8,346 nucleotides of DNA. It comes from Clostridiales bacterium. GTDB taxonomy: Bacteria; Bacillota; Clostridia; Oscillospirales; Oscillospiraceae. The DNA lies in contig VSNB01000150.1 of the NCBI GenBank assembly GCA_009774055.1, positions 1 through 8,346 of the forward strand. The letters run 5' to 3'. Shown here one piece after another: positions 5,557 to 8,346 of the stretch; the stretch's first letter is position 1, and each line of letters begins with the position of its first letter. A model generated the notes under the pieces. It saw nothing but the letters and a program-made list of their open reading frames with translations, did not search any database and was not told the origin of the DNA. A program made the position numbers and the translations under genes.

Positions 5557-6306
5557 CTATTTCTTTCCCGCCGGAAAGAATTCCTCCAGCGCCATCGCCA
5601 CGGATTTGTCCCAGACCTCCCAGCGGTGGTCCCCCTCCCAGTGCTCGAAGCGGACATCGGCCCCCCGTTCCTCCAGCGCCTTCACAAACCGGGCATTTTC
5701 CTGGTACAGGGCGTCCTGCTCGCCGCAGGTGACGAAGAACCGGGGCAGCTGGGCCCCCTTCCGCCGGTTCAGCAGGGCGTACGGATCCGCCTCCGGCGGG
5801 ATCTTCCCCTCCGGACCCAGGACGGCCTGAAGCTCCCGGGCCATCCTGCCCGAGGCGAATGTCACCAACTGCTCAACCTCGATGGCAGCGGAGAAGGCGG
5901 CGCAGCCGGCGTACCGCTTGGGCGCGGACAGGGCGCATTTCAGCGCACCGTATCCGCCCATGGACAGACCCATGATGTAATTCTTCTCCCGCCGGAGGCT
6001 CAGGCCGAACAGGCGGCTGCAGATCTGGGGCAGCTCCTCCCGAACATAAGAGAAGTAGTCGATCCCCAGAGCCATGTCCGCATAAAAGCTCCTCTGGACC
6101 TCGGGCATGATGACGGCGACCCCTTTTGGGGCGGCGTATCGCTCCACGGCGGTGAAGCGGTTCCAGTCGGAGCAGTTGCCCGACAGGCCGTGGAGCAGGT
6201 AGATGACCGGCACGTCCTTCATCCGGCCGTAATCCGGCAGAATGACCTCCAGCGAGGTATACATGCCCATCACGTCCGACTTGATATCACAGTGTAAATG
6301 TGCCAT
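5557..6306 (-). CDS. Alpha/beta-hydrolase esterase (esterase D / tributyrin esterase family)
   Basis: This is a cytoplasmic serine esterase of the S-formylglutathione hydrolase/putative-esterase family; no signal peptide or membrane segment is visible. Of its 249 residues, LLHGLSGN (37-44) forms the oxyanion region, GLSMGGYGA (113-121) holds the nucleophile S115, CGEQDALY (194-201) holds the acid D198 and GDHRWEVWD (225-233) holds H227, so the triad is complete. Relatives hydrolyse short acyl esters and some deacetylate sugars. The RBS GAGGAGGAAA is close to ATG 6306. The stop is 15 bases before udp, placing it first in an operon with udp and cdd. A role in releasing nucleosides from acylated forms is inferred from context only; S-formylglutathione is less likely in a clostridium, which normally lacks glutathione. 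Confidence 0.9.
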   Translation of the reverse strand: MAHLHCDIKSDVMGMYTSLEVILPDYGRMKDVPVIYLLHGLSGNCSDWNRFTAVERYAAPKGVAVIMPEVQRSFYADMALGIDYFSYVREELPQICSRLFGLSLRREKNYIMGLSMGGYGALKCALSAPKRYAGCAAFSAAIEVEQLVTFASGRMARELQAVLGPEGKIPPEADPYALLNRRKGAQLPRFFVTCGEQDALYQENARFVKALEERGADVRFEHWEGDHRWEVWDKSVAMALEEFFPAGKK

Positions 6307-6348
6307 ATGCTTTCCTCCTCGTCAGTATTGGGAATTCTTAATATGACT

Positions 6349-6377
6349 GCTCCCCCGGTCCTTTGGATCGGGGGAGC
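6349..6377. terminator. GC-rich hairpin between P-loop gene and esterase
   Basis: GCTCCCCCG (6349-6357) and CGGGGGAGC (6369-6377) pair; inner GTCC/GGAT extends the stem to 13 bp including one G-T, leaving a TTT loop. It sits 24 bases beyond the P-loop gene stop on the - strand and 43 bases before the esterase start. Neither side has a T-run, so it is a weak terminator at best or an mRNA processing or stability hairpin that sets different levels for the two parts. Confidence 0.55.
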
Positions 6378-6400
6378 GGCCATATACGGCATGGAACCGG

Positions 6401-6811
6401 TTACATATACTTGCGCATGGTGTCTGTAGCGGAATCGGCAGAGGCGCTGATGGTGACGGTGGTCTTCAGGTTCAGGGGGGAGCTGAAGGCGTCCAGCCAG
6501 TTGAGAAATTCGCCAATTTCGCGCTCGTCAGAGCTGTGGGCAACCTTGCACAGATTGTCAATAAAGATGTGGGAAATGTCATAGTTGCCAGCATACAGGC
6601 CGCTGATGAAGCCGCGCAAAACCGGGAAGCTGTTGATGTCGAACTCCGAAGAATCGATCATCCGGGTCTGGTGGCGGAGGTTGAAGCTCATGTTCCGCTG
6701 GGGCTCGATACATACCATGCACCCAACCTCGTTTTCCGCGGCACTCTCCATGAGCTCGATGAGCTGCTTGGTCTTTCCCTCGCCGGAGCCGCTCATAATC
6801 AGTCTAACCAT
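6401..6811 (-). CDS. Small P-loop ATP-binding protein of unknown function
   Basis: A 136-residue cytoplasmic protein starts directly with a beta strand and nucleotide-binding loop: VRLIMSGSGEGKTK (2-15). The loop differs slightly from canonical G-x4-GK[ST] because serine (S7) stands at the first glycine; K13-T14 are intact. HIFIDNL (81-87) is a good Walker B strand with D85. The rest (RHQTRMIDSSEF, GFISGLYAGNYDI, LNWLDAFSSPL) resembles small conserved Clostridia proteins, sometimes labelled PilT-like or simply ATP-binding; I recognise the family but know no proven function. A thymidine-kinase-like fold is possible, but its zinc finger is absent. AAAGGAGTGA precedes ATG 6811. It is divergent from the YfcE-like gene and upstream of the esterase operon, separated from it by a hairpin. 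Confidence 0.85.
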   Translation of the reverse strand: MVRLIMSGSGEGKTKQLIELMESAAENEVGCMVCIEPQRNMSFNLRHQTRMIDSSEFDINSFPVLRGFISGLYAGNYDISHIFIDNLCKVAHSSDEREIGEFLNWLDAFSSPLNLKTTVTISASADSATDTMRKYM

Positions 6812-6856
6812 ATGAAATCACTCCTTTACTGCTTTTGGTCGACTTACGGTACCTAT

Positions 6857-6885
6857 AGCATAGCACAAACGGCGTGGAAACACAA
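6857..6885 (-). promoter_or_regulatory. Promoter of the P-loop gene
   Basis: On the - strand a -35 TTGTGT (6885-6880) and -10 TATGCT (6862-6857) are 17 bases apart, about 45 bases before the start codon. A perfect AT palindrome of 16 bp (6897-6912) lies just upstream of the -35 and could be an UP element or a binding site. Confidence 0.6.
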
Positions 6886-6969
6886 CGGGCAAAATCATTT
6901 TTTATAAAAAATTAACAGGTGGTCCACGCTCTTTCCCTGGCGCGGACGGTCCGGTTCCGCCATTGCAGG

Positions 6970-6998
6970 TTGAAATTTTTCAGAAAACCGTGTATACT
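6970..6998 (+). promoter_or_regulatory. Promoter of the YfcE-like gene
   Basis: TTGAAA (6970-6975) and TATACT (6993-6998) are spaced 17 bases apart, a near-consensus sigma-A promoter. The predicted transcript start is about 25 bases before ATG 7030. A short CGGAC-G-GTCCG palindrome (6943-6953) lies upstream and could be an operator, though this is weak. Confidence 0.75.
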
Positions 6999-7029
6999 AC
7001 CCGCAGAAACCGCAAGGAGGATGAATTTT

Positions 7030-7575
7030 ATGAAGCTGATGATTGCATCGGACCTGCACGGCTCCGCCTACTACGCCGGCAAACTGCTGGACGCATTTCG
7101 CTCGGAGGCGCCGGAAAAGCTGCTCCTGCTGGGGGACCTTCTCTACCACGGTCCCCGGAACGCCCTGCCCCGGGACTATGACTGCATGGCGGCGGCGGCC
7201 CTGCTCAACGGCGTGAAGGACCATATTCTGGCGGTGCGGGGCAACTGCGACAGCGAGGTGGACCAGATGATCCTGGAATTCCCCATGCAGGCGGACTACG
7301 CTCTGCTGAACTGGGAGGGCCTGACCCTCTACGCCACCCACGGTCACCTGTGGAACGAGGACAACCCGCCCCTCATGACGGCCGGCACCGTGCTGCTCAA
7401 CGGGCATTTCCATCTGCCTGCCGCCCGGAGCCACGACGGCTGGCATTATATCAATCCCGGCTCCACCTCGATTCCCAAGGATGGCAGCACAGGCAGCTAC
7501 CTGATCTTGGAGAACCGGGTTTTCACCTGGAAGGATATGGACGGAACGCCGTATCAGACCTATACGCCGGCATGA
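7030..7575 (+). CDS. yfcE: YfcE/MJ0936-type metallophosphodiesterase
   Basis: A 181-residue cytoplasmic two-metal phosphoesterase of the YfcE family (E. coli YfcE about 184 residues). All metal-site motifs are present: SDLHGS (D8, H10), LLGDLLYHGPRN (D36), VRGNCD (N72), ATHGHLWN (H104) and LNGHFHLP (H126, H128), followed by the INPGSTSIPK family motif. Such enzymes cleave simple phosphodiesters in vitro; the natural substrate is unsettled. ATG 7030 is chosen because AAGGAGG (7014-7020) is nine bases ahead; the in-frame ATG at 7021 touches that RBS, and further upstream codons overlap the promoter. It is transcribed divergently from the P-loop gene and convergently to the ferredoxin gene. Confidence 0.93.
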   Translation: MKLMIASDLHGSAYYAGKLLDAFRSEAPEKLLLLGDLLYHGPRNALPRDYDCMAAAALLNGVKDHILAVRGNCDSEVDQMILEFPMQADYALLNWEGLTLYATHGHLWNEDNPPLMTAGTVLLNGHFHLPAARSHDGWHYINPGSTSIPKDGSTGSYLILENRVFTWKDMDGTPYQTYTPA

Positions 7576-7583
7576 AATGAGAT

Positions 7584-7608
7584 GCCCCGGACGCGTTGCG
7601 TCCGGGGC
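7584..7608. terminator. Hairpin between convergent yfcE and ferredoxin genes
   Basis: An 11-bp perfect inverted repeat (7584-7594 and 7598-7608) with a three-base loop starts nine bases after the yfcE stop and ends 20 bases before the ferredoxin stop. GTTTCG follows on the + strand and ATCTCATTTC on the - strand; both are only moderately T-rich. Its position between convergent genes suggests a bidirectional terminator. Confidence 0.7.
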
Positions 7609-7627
7609 GTTTCGCCGACTATGTAGC

Positions 7628-8020
7628 TTACTTCTCCTCCACAGAGAGGATGCCCATGGGGCATGCCTTGGCGCACAGGCCGCAGGCAATGCACTTGCTT
7701 GGCTTGGCGTCTTCCGCCTTGGGCATGACCATTACCTGCATGGGGCAAGCCTTGACGCACTCGCCGCAGCCAACGCACTTGCGCTTGTCGATCATATACA
7801 CGCCCTTAGCGTTCTGCGTGATGGCTCCCTCGGGGCAGGTCCGGGCGCACTTGCCGCACATGATGCAATTTTGCACCTTGGGCTCGCCATCGGGCTTAGC
7901 GACAATGCGGATGCAACTGAGATCCGGATCAAACTCCTTATAAAACGCCTCGGAACAGGCCCGAACGCAGCTCAGGCACGCCTTACAGGGATCTGTTTTA
8001 CTGACTACCAGCTTTTTCAT
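7628..8020 (-). CDS. Four-cluster 4Fe-4S polyferredoxin
   Basis: A 130-residue soluble electron carrier. It has four complete C-x2-C-x2-C-x3-C sets, each able to hold one [4Fe-4S] cluster: C12-15-18-22, C52-55-58-62, C82-85-88-92 and C110-113-116-120, plus an extra cysteine C36. Cluster sets two to four carry the C-P typical of bacterial ferredoxins; the first ends in CS. The layout resembles the iron-sulfur subunits (HycB/CooF-like) that pass electrons to larger oxidoreductases or hydrogenases, but no such partner is visible nearby and the promoter shows it is transcribed alone. Its partner must be encoded elsewhere. AGGAGGT lies 10 bases before ATG 8020. The end of an IS is about 250 bases upstream. 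Confidence 0.93.
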   Translation of the reverse strand: MKKLVVSKTDPCKACLSCVRACSEAFYKEFDPDLSCIRIVAKPDGEPKVQNCIMCGKCARTCPEGAITQNAKGVYMIDKRKCVGCGECVKACPMQVMVMPKAEDAKPSKCIACGLCAKACPMGILSVEEK

Positions 8021-8058
8021 ATGAGGATGACCTCCTGTTGTTTAATGATTACCCCTCT

Positions 8059-8087
8059 ATCCTACCAGATGTATTGTTAAAATGCAA
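8059..8087 (-). promoter_or_regulatory. Promoter of the ferredoxin gene
   Basis: On the - strand TTGCAT (8087-8082) and TAGGAT (8064-8059) are separated by 17 bases, and the start codon follows about 38 bases later. The upstream DNA is AT-rich. The RBS is AGGAGG at 8036-8031. Confidence 0.65.
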
Positions 8088-8150
8088 ACTATATTTTTCG
8101 GGAAATCGGATTTTGCGGGTTGTAATATTAAATGCGAAAGAACACGAAGC

Positions 8151-8164
8151 CCCCCGAACGGGGG
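8151..8164. other. Small C5/G5 hairpin upstream of the ferredoxin promoter
   Basis: CCCCC (8151-8155) pairs with GGGGG (8160-8164) around CGAA-like loop bases. It sits between the ferredoxin promoter and the IS5-like element. The left flank GAAGCCCCCC (8146-8155) also occurs at 4296-4305 in the cdd hairpin. It may be the rest of a terminator; there is no T-run. Confidence 0.35.
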
Positions 8165-8175
8165 TGATATGATCC

Positions 8176-8218
8176 TCCTAAAGTAGACCGAGGAAAAACC
8201 AAAAGTCTACTTTAAGGA
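8176..8218. repeat. Unassigned inverted repeat near the IS5-like end
   Basis: TAAAGTAGAC (8179-8188) and GTCTACTTTA (8205-8214) are perfect 10-bp partners around a 16-base A-rich loop. Three more pairs (TCC 8176-8178 with GGA 8216-8218) follow after a one-base bulge. It could be an operator, a hairpin or a small IS-related remnant; I do not recognise it. Confidence 0.55.
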
Positions 8219-8270
8219 CGTTACCGATAAAGGACAAGACTGAAAACAACATTTTATTGTGCAGTTACCC

Positions 8271-8290
8271 TAGGCCTTGTTTGAAAAATA
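8271..8290. repeat. Terminal inverted repeat of the IS5-like element
   Basis: TAGGCCTTGTTTGAAAAATA at 8271-8290 agrees at 17 of 20 positions with each end of the MITE at 4048-4211 (inverted for its right end). It lies 11 bases beyond the transposase stop, as expected for the 3' tip of an IS, and begins with the likely target TA. Confidence 0.7.
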
Positions 8291-8301
8291 CGGTAAGCTG
8301 G

Positions 8302-8346
8302 TCAAAGTAACCAAATCATGATAGCGGCCATATAAACAAAAGCAAG
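8302..8346 (-). CDS. IS5-like transposase, C-terminal 14 residues (cut by window edge)
   Basis: The - strand reads LAFVYMAAIMIWLL and then TGA (8304-8302). This matches the C-terminal end of IS5-type DDE transposases, which finish with a hydrophobic FLGFVYLA-x-I-x-IWL stretch. The rest of the gene lies to the right of the window, so its intactness cannot be judged. It is supported by the terminal repeat found just beyond the stop. Confidence 0.7.
   Translation of the reverse strand, partial: LAFVYMAAIMIWLL

Noticed and set aside
4669..6297. 542-codon open frame on + across cdd, udp and the esterase
   Set aside because: It spans three well-supported - strand genes and their RBSs, and its translation has no motifs.
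6963..7181. Small + strand frame overlapping yfcE
   Set aside because: It overlaps the yfcE promoter and metal-site coding region in another frame and has no support of its own.

Overview
The window looks like the chromosome of a moderately GC-rich anaerobic member of the Bacillota, probably an Oscillospiraceae/Flavonifractor-like gut clostridium. This is inferred from GC-rich codon usage, strong AGGAGG-type ribosome binding sites, gene types and IS families; no rRNA or marker gene is present to prove it. No complete novel system is visible. The housekeeping genes are ordinary, and the most interesting parts are a mobile-element graveyard in the middle, a foldback MITE that matches an IS at the right edge, and an unusual esterase-phosphorylase-deaminase operon.

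Region 1 (1-2726, + strand) is the aspartate pathway. Homoserine dehydrogenase (hom, 212-1378) and a class II aspartokinase (1446-2660) lie in tandem and end at a perfect 14-bp hairpin terminator. A cluster of five short GC-rich hairpins precedes hom. The aspartokinase gene contains an internal Shine-Dalgarno and ATG at codon 246, predicting a separate regulatory beta subunit as in Bacillus subtilis LysC. Aspartokinase opens the pathway and homoserine dehydrogenase makes the committed step to threonine and methionine.

Region 2 (2727-4260) has no intact gene. Reading through stops and frameshifts shows an ISAs1-type transposase remnant (+, 2763-3023 and perhaps to about 3180), a possible IS3-like end (about 3212-3240), the C-terminal part of an IS630 transposase (-, 3265-3587), and the C-terminal part of an IS30 transposase (+, 3576-3890). 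The last two are joined at 12 bp that reads plausibly in both. A strong + strand terminator (3978-4008) and a 164-bp foldback MITE (4048-4211) follow.

Region 3 (4277-6811, - strand) holds a tight pyrimidine-salvage operon: esterase (5557-6306), uridine phosphorylase (4759-5541) and cytidine deaminase (4318-4746), with gaps of 15 and 12 bases. Cdd turns cytidine into uridine and Udp splits uridine into uracil and ribose 1-phosphate; the esterase may release nucleosides from acylated forms. Upstream lies a small P-loop protein (6401-6811), separated by a GC-rich hairpin.

Region 4 (6812-8346) has a YfcE-like phosphodiesterase (+, 7030-7575) divergent from the P-loop gene, each with a recognisable promoter. 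It converges through a shared hairpin on a four-cluster ferredoxin (-, 7628-8020) that has its own promoter. The right edge carries the 3' end of an IS5-like transposase (-, 8302-8346 onward) and its terminal repeat, which nearly matches the MITE ends.
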